A model generated the notes under the pieces. The model searched no databases. It was not told where the DNA came from and was given only the letters and a program-made list of their open reading frames with translations. Both the position numbers and the translations under genes were made by a program. A stretch of 61,851 nt of DNA from Pseudomonadota bacterium (GTDB lineage Bacteria; Pseudomonadota; Gammaproteobacteria; Burkholderiales; Burkholderiaceae_B), in contig JAFACG010000038.1 in the NCBI GenBank assembly GCA_023425645.1, positions 1 through 61,851 of the forward strand, written 5' to 3'. Each line of letters begins with the position of its first letter. Position 1 is the stretch's first letter. Positions 27,688 through 35,804 of the stretch are shown here, piece by piece.

Positions 27688-28581
27688 TTACTGAGCTCCT
27701 TTGCGGCCGCGCATGCGTTTCTTGAACAGGGGTATCACCAGGGCGACGGTCACCAGCAAGGCCGTGACCAGGTTCAGGTCCTGCGCCTTCAGGCCGATGA
27801 CATCGGCGTTGAGCGCCAGGGCGATGAAAAAACGGTACAGGATGGCGCCCAGGATCACTGCCAGAGTCGCATAGAACAGCTTGCGCGCCGGCAGGATGCT
27901 CTCGCCCACGATCACGGCCGCCAGGCCGATCACGATGGTGCCTATGCCCATGGAAATGTCCGAACCGCCCTGGGACTGGGCGAACAGCGCGCCGGCCAGC
28001 GCGACCAGCGCGTTGGAAATGGCCATGCCCAGCAGAACCATATTGCCGGTGGCCACGCCCTGGGAGCGCGCCATGCGGGCGTTTGATCCGGTGGCGCGCA
28101 TGGCCAGCCCGGTCTGGGTGCCGAAGAACCAGTCCAGCGCCAGCTTGACCAGCACCACCAGAACGATCAGCAGCAAAGGCCGGGCGATGTAGTCGGCGAT
28201 GGTGTCGGGCTGCAGCACGGTAAAGACCGTGGGCTCCATGATCAGCGGCACGTTGGGGCGGCCCATGATGCGCAGGTTGATGGAATACAGGGCGATCATC
28301 ATCAGGATGCTGGCCAGCAGATCCATGATCTTCAGGCGCACATTGAGCCAGCCGGTCACGCTGCCGGCCAGCGCGCCGGTGAAGGTGGCGGCGATGGTGG
28401 CCAGGAAAGGATCCGAGCCTTGGCTGATGAGGGTGGCGGCCACGGCGCCGCCCAGAGGAAAACTGCCGTCGACCGTCAGGTCGGGAAAACGCAGGATGCG
28501 AAAAGAGATCAGGACTCCCAGGGCGACCAGTCCGAATATCAGACCGATCTCCAGGGCCCCCCACATGGAATAGATAGACAT
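27688..28581 (-). CDS. ABC transporter permease (TrpY-like)
   Basis: Inner-membrane permease of 297 residues with about eight hydrophobic helices, of the BPD_transp_2 type (LivH-like, as in branched-chain amino acid and sugar importers). The N-terminal MSIYSMWGALEIGLIFGLVAL begins at 28581; the frame is open 32 codons further up but that part is polar and lies in the hairpin-containing gap. It sits between the binding-protein gene (168-base gap) and the ATPase (1-base gap). The C terminus is basic (KKRMRGRKGA), cytoplasmic by the positive-inside rule. Confidence 0.9.
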   Translation of the reverse strand: MSIYSMWGALEIGLIFGLVALGVLISFRILRFPDLTVDGSFPLGGAVAATLISQGSDPFLATIAATFTGALAGSVTGWLNVRLKIMDLLASILMMIALYSINLRIMGRPNVPLIMEPTVFTVLQPDTIADYIARPLLLIVLVVLVKLALDWFFGTQTGLAMRATGSNARMARSQGVATGNMVLLGMAISNALVALAGALFAQSQGGSDISMGIGTIVIGLAAVIVGESILPARKLFYATLAVILGAILYRFFIALALNADVIGLKAQDLNLVTALLVTVALVIPLFKKRMRGRKGAQ

Positions 28582-28610
28582 GTTGTCGTGCGTCTGGTGT
28601 GCAATTGACA

Positions 28611-28639
28611 CAGGTGGGCGGCTTGTGGCGGCCCACCTG
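28611..28639. repeat. Intra-operon hairpin 1 between binding protein and permease genes
   Basis: CAGGTGGGC and GCCCACCTG, perfect 9-bp arms with an 11-base loop. No T tract follows on the minus strand. It lies just upstream of the permease start and may protect the upstream, highly expressed binding-protein mRNA. Confidence 0.6.
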
Positions 28640-28688
28640 CAAAAAAGAGATAAACGCCCTCGCGCCGCGCGGGCCAAGCCCTGCTCGC

Positions 28689-28706
28689 CGCCTCCCGGGG
28701 GAGGCG
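28689..28706. repeat. Intra-operon hairpin 2
   Basis: CGCCTCC, loop CGGG, GGAGGCG: perfect 7-bp stem in the same gap, about 45 bases past the binding-protein stop. With hairpin 1 it could set the ratio of binding protein to membrane parts. Confidence 0.55.
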
Positions 28707-28749
28707 TTTCTTGTTCTGGAATCGGCCCGGTGCAAGGAACAAGGCGCGA

Positions 28750-29718
28750 TTATTCCACGATCTTGGTGGCGGTCTTCACGAATTCATCGTTGAGCGTCAC
28801 GCCCTGGCGCTTGGCCGCGCCGGGATTGACGTACAGCTCCAGCTTGCTGCTGGTCTCGGAAGCGATGGCGCCGGGCTTCTCGCCTTTCAGGATGCGGATG
28901 ACGATCCCGCCGGTCTGCACGCCCAGGTCATAGTAGTTCACGCCCAGGGCGGCGATGGCGCCGCGCGCCACGCTGTCGGTGTCCGAGGCGATCAGCGGCA
29001 CCTTGGCGTCGTTGCCGACCTTGACCAGGGACTCGTAGGCCGAGACCACATTGTTGTCGGTGTTGGTGTAGATCACGTCCACCTTGCCCACCAGGCTGCG
29101 AGCCGCCGCGCCCACGTCCACGGTGCGGGCCGCGGTGGCCTCGACCAGCGACATGCCGTGCTTGGGCAGCAGTTCTTTCATCTGCTTGACGACCACGGCG
29201 GAGTTGGCTTCGCCGGGGTTGTAGACCATGCCGACCTTCTTGGCCTCGGGAACGACTTTCTTGATCAGCTCGATCTGCGGCTCCAGGGCCAGGGCGTCGG
29301 ACACGCCGGTGACGTTGGTGCCGGATGGTTCCATGCTGGACACCAGGTGCGCCACCACGGGATCGGTCACGGCCGAATACACCACCGGTATATCCTTGGT
29401 GGCGGCGACCACGGCCTGCGCCGACGGCGTGGAAATGGCGACGATCACGTCGGGCTTGTCGCCCACGAACTTGCGCGCGATCTGAGCGGCAATCGCCGGA
29501 TTGCCCTGAGCGGTCTGGAACTGCCACTTCAGGCCCTTGGCTTCGGTGTAGCCGGCATCGGTCAGCGCCTTGTGCACGCCGTCCTTGATGGAATCGAGCG
29601 CCGGATGTTCGACGATCGACGACACCGACACCGATTGTGCATGCACGGCGGCGCCGGACATGAACCCCACACATGCCAAAGCGGCCGCCAGTTGATGTAC
29701 AGACCTGATCAGCTTCAT
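28750..29718 (-). CDS. ABC transporter substrate-binding protein (ABC_sub_bind family, TrpX-like)
   Basis: Periplasmic binding protein of 322 residues with a Sec signal peptide (MKLIRSVHQLAAALACVGF, cleavage likely after VHAQ). The body has the two-lobe fold of the ABC_sub_bind family: VSVSSIVEHPALDSIKDG at the start, KPDVIVAISTPSAQAV, KKVGMVYNPGEANS, and LGVNYYDLGVQTGGIVIRIL. The ATG at 29718 is chosen because the signal peptide begins there. First gene of the importer operon. The ligand is unknown; relatives bind aromatic amino acids. Confidence 0.9.
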   Translation of the reverse strand: MKLIRSVHQLAAALACVGFMSGAAVHAQSVSVSSIVEHPALDSIKDGVHKALTDAGYTEAKGLKWQFQTAQGNPAIAAQIARKFVGDKPDVIVAISTPSAQAVVAATKDIPVVYSAVTDPVVAHLVSSMEPSGTNVTGVSDALALEPQIELIKKVVPEAKKVGMVYNPGEANSAVVVKQMKELLPKHGMSLVEATAARTVDVGAAARSLVGKVDVIYTNTDNNVVSAYESLVKVGNDAKVPLIASDTDSVARGAIAALGVNYYDLGVQTGGIVIRILKGEKPGAIASETSSKLELYVNPGAAKRQGVTLNDEFVKTATKIVE

Positions 29719-29813
29719 CCGATACTCCTTAGATGCGAGAAAAAGCGGTAATTTTATAGGCACTAAAGTCTACCGCGAATAAAACGGCCGCGCCCTGCAG
29801 GTAATCCCTGCCC

Positions 29814-30578
29814 TCAAGGCCGTCTGGCGCCTGTGTCGCGCAGCGCCGACAACAGCTCGCGGGCCCAGCGCTGTGCAGGCAGCTGATGATCGGCCTGCAC
29901 CTGCATGGCGCGCTCCAGCAGTTCGCCGGCCGTAATCTCCAGCGCATCGCCCTTGAAGGCCAGCACCACCTGATTGCCCTCGTCCATCTCGGGCAGCAGC
30001 AGCACCTTGCCCTCGAAGGCCTGGCGTATGTGGCTGATGTTGCGCTCGAAGCTGGGATGGGCGCCGAACAGGTTGACCGTCATGATGCCCTCCCCGTCCA
30101 GCACCGCGCGGCAGTTCTGATAGAACTCCAGGCTGTCGCGCACCGGCCCCTGGGCGGACGCGTCATACAGGTCCACCATCAGGGCGCGGTATTGGCCATG
30201 CTGATCCGGGTCCTGGACCCACACCCCCGCATCTTCGTGATCGATCTGCGAACGGTCGCTGCCCGGTAGGCGGAAAAAAGCCTGGCAGATGCCGGTCACG
30301 GCCGGATTCCACTCCACCGTGCGCACCTGGCAGGGCGTGTTCTTGAGGCAGAATCGCAGCAGCGAACCCGCGCCCAGTCCCAGTATGGCCAGCTTGTCCT
30401 GCTTGCCCGGCCGGGTGAACATCAGCCAGGCCATCATCTGCTGGGTATAGGCCAGGACCAGTTCGGCCGGCTTGCGCGTGCGCATCGCGCCTTGTATCCA
30501 TTCCGTCCCGAAGTGCAGATAGCGGATGCCATCGCTCTCGGACATGGTGGGGCTGTCATGCTCAAAATCGGCGCACAT
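29814..30578 (-). CDS. Spermidine synthase-like methyltransferase-fold protein
   Basis: Protein of 254 residues with the Rossmann core of polyamine aminopropyltransferases: LAILGLGAGSLLRFCL, then VEWNPAVTGICQAFF, then ALMVDLYDASAQGP. True spermidine synthases have a GGGDG loop and an Asp pair at the putrescine site; here the loop is GLGAGS and the N-terminal beta domain is short, so spermidine synthesis is doubtful. Such shortened SpeE-like proteins are common in beta-proteobacteria, function unknown. The ATG at 30578 has GAGGA 8 bases before it; an ATG 11 codons later is possible. A basic amino acid decarboxylase is 6.6 kb away, not in an operon with it. Confidence 0.8.
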   Translation of the reverse strand: MCADFEHDSPTMSESDGIRYLHFGTEWIQGAMRTRKPAELVLAYTQQMMAWLMFTRPGKQDKLAILGLGAGSLLRFCLKNTPCQVRTVEWNPAVTGICQAFFRLPGSDRSQIDHEDAGVWVQDPDQHGQYRALMVDLYDASAQGPVRDSLEFYQNCRAVLDGEGIMTVNLFGAHPSFERNISHIRQAFEGKVLLLPEMDEGNQVVLAFKGDALEITAGELLERAMQVQADHQLPAQRWARELLSALRDTGARRP

Positions 30579-30673
30579 CACTTCATTCCTCGAAAATCGC
30601 CGGCCGCGCCCGGCGCTTTTGACAAAGGCGCCATCATACCAGCCAGCCGCCCCCCCGAACGGCCCGGCCTGCC

Positions 30674-31855
30674 TCAATCGCGGGCGAAGATGGCCGCGAT
30701 CCCCTGCCCGCCGCCTATGCACATGGTGACCAGGGCGTAGCGCCCTTGGATTCGCTGCAGCTCGTGCAGGGCCTTGACCGTCAGTACCGCCCCGGTGGCG
30801 CCGATGGGATGCCCCAGGCTGATGCCGCTGCCGTTGGGATTGACCCGTTCGAGGTCCAGGCCCAGTTCGCGCGATACCGCGCAAGCCTGCGCCGCGAAGG
30901 CCTCGTTGGACTCGATCACGTCCAGGTCCGCCAGCGCCAGGCCGGCGCGCTGCAAGGCGGCGCGCGTGGCCGGCACCGGCCCCATGCCCATGATGCCGGG
31001 CTCCACGCCGGCATGCCCCCAGGACACCAGGCGCGCCAGCGGCGCCAGTCCCCTGGCGCGCGCCTGGTCCGCGGACATGAGCAGGACCGCCGCCGCGCCG
31101 TCATTCAGGCCCGAGGCATTGCCCGCCGTCACGCTGCCGCCTTCCTGAAGGAACACGGGCTTGAGGCTGCTGAAGCTCTCCGGGGTCGCATCGGGGCGCA
31201 CGTGCTCGTCCTGGTCGAACACAAGCTCGCCCTTGCGGCTTTTCTGGATGACGGGCACGATCTGCCCCTTGAAATAACCCTGCTCGATGGCCCGCTGAGC
31301 CCGCCGGTGCGACTGCAGCGCCAGCTCGTCCTGGTCCGCCCGCGTGATCCCGTAACGGCGCGCCACATTCTCGGCCGTGATGCCCATATGGACCCGATCG
31401 AAGGGATCGGTCAGCGCGCCCGTCATCATGTCCATCATCACGGTGTCGCCCATGCGGGCTCCCCAGCGGTGCGCGCTGGACATATAAGGAGCGCGGCTCA
31501 TGCTTTCGGCCCCGCCGGCCAGGGCCACTTCGGCGTCGCCCAGCAGAATGCCCTGCGCGGCCGAGACGATGGCCTGCAGGCCCGAGCCGCACAAGCGATT
31601 CACGTTCATGGCCGGCGTGTCATAGCCCAGCCCGGCCTGCACGGCCGCCACGCGCGACAGATACATGTCGCGCGGTTCGGTCTGGATCACCTGTCCCATG
31701 ACCACATGCTGCACATCGGCGGCGTCCACCCCGCTGCGATCGAGCGCGGCCCGCAGCACCATGGCTCCCAATTCCACCGGCGATACATTCTTGAGCGCTC
31801 CGCCAAAATCGCCGATGGCGGTGCGGCATGCCTGGACTACGACTACGTCTGTCAT
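30674..31855 (-). CDS. Acetyl-CoA C-acyltransferase (thiolase II family)
   Basis: Thiolase of 393 residues, the usual length of PhaA/BktB/AtoB. Catalytic Cys89 is in NVNRLCGSGLQAIV; His in GHPIGATGAV; the second Cys in MCIGGGQGIAAIF. It catalyses reversible condensation of two acetyl-CoA or cleavage of 3-ketoacyl-CoA. Start MTDVVVVQACRTAIGDFGG at 31855; the frame continues 101 codons upstream without family similarity. It stands alone: no phaB/phaC or fadB is adjacent, so PHA synthesis or degradation of acids cannot be told apart. The universal stress protein gene is divergent. Confidence 0.93.
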   Translation of the reverse strand: MTDVVVVQACRTAIGDFGGALKNVSPVELGAMVLRAALDRSGVDAADVQHVVMGQVIQTEPRDMYLSRVAAVQAGLGYDTPAMNVNRLCGSGLQAIVSAAQGILLGDAEVALAGGAESMSRAPYMSSAHRWGARMGDTVMMDMMTGALTDPFDRVHMGITAENVARRYGITRADQDELALQSHRRAQRAIEQGYFKGQIVPVIQKSRKGELVFDQDEHVRPDATPESFSSLKPVFLQEGGSVTAGNASGLNDGAAAVLLMSADQARARGLAPLARLVSWGHAGVEPGIMGMGPVPATRAALQRAGLALADLDVIESNEAFAAQACAVSRELGLDLERVNPNGSGISLGHPIGATGAVLTVKALHELQRIQGRYALVTMCIGGGQGIAAIFARD

Positions 31856-32042
31856 TGAAGTCTCCCTGCGCCCTTTGCGGGCGCGGCAACAGGAGCAAAA
31901 AGCGTGGACGCCCCGCTCCCGGAACGTAAATCCCCTGTTCCTGAGACCGCAGACCGGACACAACAGGGACAATTCACAGTAAGGTTCCTGATACGTTATA
32001 CAAAACACACGCCGCTGATAACCCTCTTTAAGGAATTCCCCC

Positions 32043-32504
32043 ATGTACGAGCGCATTCTGGTCGCCACCGACGGATCGGAACTATCCGACCACGCCGTCC
32101 GCCACGCCTTGAATCTGGCCAAAGCCTGCGACGCCAAGCTCATTGCACTGCGCGTCATCCCGCGCTACCGGCAGAGCTACCTGGAAGGCGGCCCCATCCT
32201 GGACCAGAAGATGGACAGCCGCGTCGAGGCGCTGTGGACGGAGCACGCCCAAGCCGAGCTGGCGGCCGTCAAGCAGGCCGGCAAGGACATAGGCGTGGCG
32301 GTCAAAACCGTCGTCGCCAAGTCGGACCTGATCGCCAATGCCATCATATCGGCCGCCGAAAAACAGAAGGCCGACCTGATCGTCATGGCCTCGCACGGCC
32401 GCAAGGGCTACCAGCGCATCCTGCTGGGCAGCGAGACCCAGCACGTCCTGACCCAGTCGGAAATCCCGGTGCTGGTCATCCGCAAGAAAGCAAAGAAAAA
32501 ATAG
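32043..32504 (+). CDS. Universal stress protein, UspA family
   Basis: Cytoplasmic protein of 153 residues with the Usp fold: ERILVATDGSELSDHAVRHAL at the N terminus and the ATP-binding pattern SHGRKGYQRILLGSETQHVL near the C terminus, so it belongs to the nucleotide-binding class. The C-terminal tail is lysine-rich (KKAKKK). AAGGAATTCCCCC precedes the ATG. Monocistronic, ending in the terminator at 32523-32551. Usually induced on growth arrest or stress in this superfamily. Confidence 0.94.
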   Translation: MYERILVATDGSELSDHAVRHALNLAKACDAKLIALRVIPRYRQSYLEGGPILDQKMDSRVEALWTEHAQAELAAVKQAGKDIGVAVKTVVAKSDLIANAIISAAEKQKADLIVMASHGRKGYQRILLGSETQHVLTQSEIPVLVIRKKAKKK

Positions 32505-32522
32505 GCGCCTGCCGCCGGAATC

Positions 32523-32551
32523 AAAGCGCAGGCCCGGGCCTGCGCTTTTTT
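32523..32551 (+). terminator. Intrinsic terminator of the usp gene
   Basis: AAAGCGCAGGCCC joined to its exact reverse complement, then a T run. 18 bases beyond the usp stop. Confidence 0.9.
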
Positions 32552-32709
32552 ATCCGCATCGATGCCGCCCGGGCGCCCGACCCACGCGAATTCCCAAGAG
32601 CCTTATTTGAGACGGGCTATTGCACCGGCCGGTTTCTGCAGCAAGAATCGGAGTGTCCCCCGCGATAAAGGACGACACACTGCCTATCCCCTTCTTCCGG
32701 AGCACGGTC

Positions 32710-33480
32710 ATGAGTCTCAGCACGCAGGAAAAACGCCGGCGCTTTCGCGCACTGCACCAGCAAGGCACCCTCATATTGCCCAATCCCTGGGACCTGGGCG
32801 GCGTACGCCGCCTGGAACGGCTAGGCGCGCAGGCCATCGCCAGCAGCAGTGCGGCCTACGCCTGGGCTCAGGGGCTGGACGATTTCCAGCCCGGCCGCGA
32901 CGCGCTGCTCGAACATTTGCGCCAGCTGGCCTCCAGCACCGATTTGCCCATCAATGCCGACTTCGAAGACGGTTTCGCCGCGCAGCCCGACGAGGTAGCC
33001 GCCAATGTGCGCCTGGCGATAGGCACCGGCATCGCCGGACTGTCCATCGAGGACCGCCGCGACGACGGACTGTATGAAAAAGACCTGGCCGTCGCCCGCA
33101 TCCGGGCTTCCAGGGCCGCCATCCAGGCCAGCGGCGAGGACGTCCTGCTGGTGGGGCGCAGCGAAGGCCTGTTGACAGGCGCGGCCGGCCTGGACGAAAC
33201 CATAGACAGGCTGCAGGCCTACGCCCAGGCGGGCGCCGACGTGGTCTACGCGCCAGGCCTGCGCCGGCTGGACGACATCGCACGCGTCGTACAGGCCGTG
33301 GCCCCTACCCCCGTCAATGTGCTGCTGATCGATCCCAGCCTGACCGTGTCCGACCTCGCCGCCCTGGGCGTGCGCCGCGTCAGCACGGGATCCCAGCTGG
33401 CCGTCGCGGCCTGGGCGGGATTCGAGCAGGCCGCCGTCAGCCTGCTGCAGCATGGGCGCCTGCCTGAGCGCCTGTCCTGA
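32710..33480 (+). CDS. Isocitrate lyase/PEP mutase family protein
   Basis: TIM-barrel enzyme of 256 residues from the PEPM/ICL superfamily, which makes or breaks C-C or P-C bonds next to a Mg-enolate. The Mg-binding region reads LPINADFEDGFA, and GLSIEDRRDDGLYE provides the second acidic cluster. It lacks the KKCGH loop of isocitrate lyase and methylisocitrate lyase (PrpB); this oxaloacetate-decarboxylase-like subgroup is uncharacterised in most bacteria. ATG at 32710 chosen from the family start MSLSTQEKRRRFRALH; upstream codons are probably leader. Followed by a shared terminator. Confidence 0.85.
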   Translation: MSLSTQEKRRRFRALHQQGTLILPNPWDLGGVRRLERLGAQAIASSSAAYAWAQGLDDFQPGRDALLEHLRQLASSTDLPINADFEDGFAAQPDEVAANVRLAIGTGIAGLSIEDRRDDGLYEKDLAVARIRASRAAIQASGEDVLLVGRSEGLLTGAAGLDETIDRLQAYAQAGADVVYAPGLRRLDDIARVVQAVAPTPVNVLLIDPSLTVSDLAALGVRRVSTGSQLAVAAWAGFEQAAVSLLQHGRLPERLS

Positions 33481-33514
33481 TCCCCGCCAGGCTGTGCAGC
33501 CGCACCCAAGGCCC

Positions 33515-33552
33515 AAAAAAATAGCGCAAGCAATCATGCTTGCGCTATTTTT
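33515..33552. terminator. Bidirectional intrinsic terminator
   Basis: AAAAAATAGCGCAAGCA, loop ATCA, TGCTTGCGCTATTTTT: long perfect stem with A/T runs on both sides, between the PEPM-family gene and a convergent 48-residue gene. Confidence 0.92.
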
Positions 33553-33568
33553 CAATACCGCGGCACTA

Positions 33569-33715
33569 TCAGGCCGTTTCGGCGGCGCAGTGCTCGCTGG
33601 GCTGCTCCGTCTTGCTTTCGGCATCTGTTTCCCGCGCGGCTTTCTTGGGAGCGACCCAATTAAGGGGCTCGACCTCAAAGGCCTGTTTGCGACGAACCGG
33701 TTTCGATTGACTCAC
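33569..33715 (-). CDS. Small basic/acidic tail protein, 48 residues
   Basis: Unrecognised small protein, too short for routine ORF lists. It starts with GTG at 33715, preceded by AGGAG at proper spacing. The first half is basic (SQSKPVRRKQ) with a short hydrophobic stretch EPLNWVAP; the second half is acidic and Ala/Glu-rich (ETDAESKTEQ) and ends at TGA. It ends 17 bases before the strong terminator at 33515-33552, which supports a real transcript. No signal peptide or membrane helix. The gap upstream (33716-33999) is AT-rich, probably its promoter and that of the divergent LysR gene. Confidence 0.65.
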   Translation of the reverse strand: MSQSKPVRRKQAFEVEPLNWVAPKKAARETDAESKTEQPSEHCAAETA

Positions 33716-33999
33716 GATTTGCTCCTGTTGACATCGACAGGGGGCGCCCCCTTAGCGCCCCGATTATTTGATTATATCAATAATTAGAATACGAATCAAT
33801 TTTTGCAGAAGTTAGGTATTCAATCGCTGAAAATAAGCTGTTTTTGAACAAAATCAGGCATGCCAGCGCGGACCTTGCGAGTCTGCCCGCCTGGTTTGGA
33901 GCCGGCATCCTTATTTGTACTGATCGTCAGCCCAGGACAAGCCGTGTACGCTCTGCGCATGCCTCGCCAGAAGGCCATCATGCACAAGGGAGACATATC

Positions 34000-34893
34000 A
34001 TGGACACCCTGGATCGCCCGCTGCGCTATTTTCTGCGCATCGCTCAGCTTGAATCCCTGTCGCGGGCCGCGGACGAACTGGACCAGAGCCAATCAGGCAT
34101 CAGCAAGCAACTGGCCGCCCTGGAGCAGGCCCTGGGCAAGCCGCTGTTCGTGCGCACCGGGCGCGGCGTCAAGCTGACCGACGCCGGCCGCCTGTTGCGC
34201 GACGCCATCGAACCGGCCTATCGGCGCATAGACCTGGCGGTGGACACCGTGCGCCAGCAGTACGGGGTGAGCCAGGGCACCGTCCGCCTGGCCACCGTTC
34301 ACACCCTGAGCTACTACTTCATGGCCGATGTGGCGGCAACCTTCATGAGTTCGCACCCCAGCGTCAACCTGTCCCTGCTCGGCCACAGCTCGCCCGAAGT
34401 CGTCTCCCTGGTCGAAACCGGCAAGGCGGACATGGGCTTTGTCTACGACGTGGCCGTGGACTGCGGCGACCTGGTGTCGCATGTGCTGTTCGACGACCAG
34501 ATGTGCCTGATCTCGGCGCGTCCGGATCCGGCGCCGGACGGCGACCTGACGGCGCGGCCGCTGCGGCTGGTGGGGTTTCCCAGCCACTATGCCTTGCGCC
34601 GCATGGTGCACAGCAGCGGACTGGAGCCCGAATTCGTGGCCGAGGCCGAGACCATAGACGCCATGCTGCGCCTGGTGTCCTCCGGCGTAGGCGACTGCAT
34701 CCTGCCAGCCCGCATTCCCGACAGGCTCCTGGCCGAGTACGAACTGCACAAGCACCCCGTCACGGCGCCGGCCTTGCAGCGCCGGGTCGTCGCCATCCTG
34801 CGCGCGGATCGCCAGCCTCAGACCCTGACGACAGAACTGCTCAGTTGCGCCATGCGCGCCGCCGACACCCTGGAAGACGCCACGGTGGAATAG
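34000..34893 (+). CDS. LysR-family transcriptional regulator (aldolase/transporter cassette)
   Basis: Regulator of 297 residues: N-terminal helix-turn-helix (ESLSRAADELDQSQSGISKQL, about 16-36) and a C-terminal effector-binding domain. The ATG at 34000 is taken because GGGAG precedes it and the HTH then sits at its usual distance; the open frame reaches 52 codons higher. It lies 99 bases upstream of the class II aldolase and MHS transporter on the same strand, an arrangement suggesting control of that catabolic cassette. Confidence 0.88.
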   Translation: MDTLDRPLRYFLRIAQLESLSRAADELDQSQSGISKQLAALEQALGKPLFVRTGRGVKLTDAGRLLRDAIEPAYRRIDLAVDTVRQQYGVSQGTVRLATVHTLSYYFMADVAATFMSSHPSVNLSLLGHSSPEVVSLVETGKADMGFVYDVAVDCGDLVSHVLFDDQMCLISARPDPAPDGDLTARPLRLVGFPSHYALRRMVHSSGLEPEFVAEAETIDAMLRLVSSGVGDCILPARIPDRLLAEYELHKHPVTAPALQRRVVAILRADRQPQTLTTELLSCAMRAADTLEDATVE

Positions 34894-34992
34894 CTGCTAT
34901 GAGCGCAGCATCATGGCTTGCGCTCCCTGCAATCGCCATACTGGCTCCAGGCCTGCCCCATGCAGGCTCACAACAATTCCAAAGGAGACAAG

Positions 34993-35772
34993 ATGCCGAA
35001 CGCACTCAGGGAGAAATCCTATTTCGACGCCCGGGCCACGCAGGACATGGCCCGCCACCTGCGCCCGGTGGAGCGCAGCATTCCCGAAACCATGGCCTGC
35101 GCCTGCCGCATCCTGGCCATGACCGAACAGGAGGCCGGGCTGGCGGGACAGATCAGCGTGCGCTCCGAACGCCCCGACGCCTACTGGACTCTGCGCTTCG
35201 GTCTGGGCTTTGACGAGGCCATGCCCCAGGACTTCATCGAAGTGGACCGGGACCTGAACACCTTGTCCGGGCACGGCATGGCCAATCCGGCCACGCGCTT
35301 TCACCTGTGGGTCTACCAGGCCAGGCCCGACGTGCAATCCATCATCCACACCCATTCTCCCTGGGCCAGCGCGCTGGCGGCGGCCCGGCAGCCGCTGGTC
35401 ATCGCCCAGATGGACATGACGCCCCTGCACGAGGATTGCGCCTTCCTGCCCGACTGGCCCGGCGTGCCGATCGCGGACCAGGAAGGAGTCATCATCTCCG
35501 GGGCGCTGGGCGACAAGCGCGCCATCATCCTGGCCCATCACGGCTATCTGACCGCCGGCCGCTCCTGCGAAGAAGCCACCTACCTGTCCGTGTACCTGGA
35601 GCGAGCCGCGCGCCTGCAGATCCGCGCCCAGGCCTTCGGGCCGCTGACGCCCGTGGACGACGCGCTGGCCCGCGAGGCGCATGACTACCTGCTCAAACCC
35701 TTCATCGTGCGCGCCACCTTCGACTACTGGGTCCGGCAGTCGCGTCGCGCCCCCGGCCTGCCCTCGCTCTGA
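34993..35772 (+). CDS. Class II aldolase/adducin family protein
   Basis: Zinc-dependent aldolase or decarboxylase-fold protein of 259 residues. Metal ligands are visible in SIIHTHSPWASALA and LAHHGYLTAGRS. The family includes L-fuculose-phosphate aldolase and 3-oxo-tetronate 4-phosphate decarboxylase, but also many hydroxy-acid enzymes; the substrate here is not known. AAAGGAGACAAG gives a strong ribosome site. Between a LysR regulator and an MHS transporter (32 bases downstream), which suggests an imported sugar acid or hydroxy acid is its substrate or precursor. Confidence 0.88.
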   Translation: MPNALREKSYFDARATQDMARHLRPVERSIPETMACACRILAMTEQEAGLAGQISVRSERPDAYWTLRFGLGFDEAMPQDFIEVDRDLNTLSGHGMANPATRFHLWVYQARPDVQSIIHTHSPWASALAAARQPLVIAQMDMTPLHEDCAFLPDWPGVPIADQEGVIISGALGDKRAIILAHHGYLTAGRSCEEATYLSVYLERAARLQIRAQAFGPLTPVDDALAREAHDYLLKPFIVRATFDYWVRQSRRAPGLPSL

Positions 35773-35804
35773 GCCGCCTTTCTCACACTTGCAAGGATAC
35801 GAAC

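Noticed and set aside
30674..32158. Thiolase frame extended to 494 codons
   Set aside because: The extra N-terminal 101 codons have no thiolase similarity and overlap the usp promoter and start; ATG 31855 fits the family.
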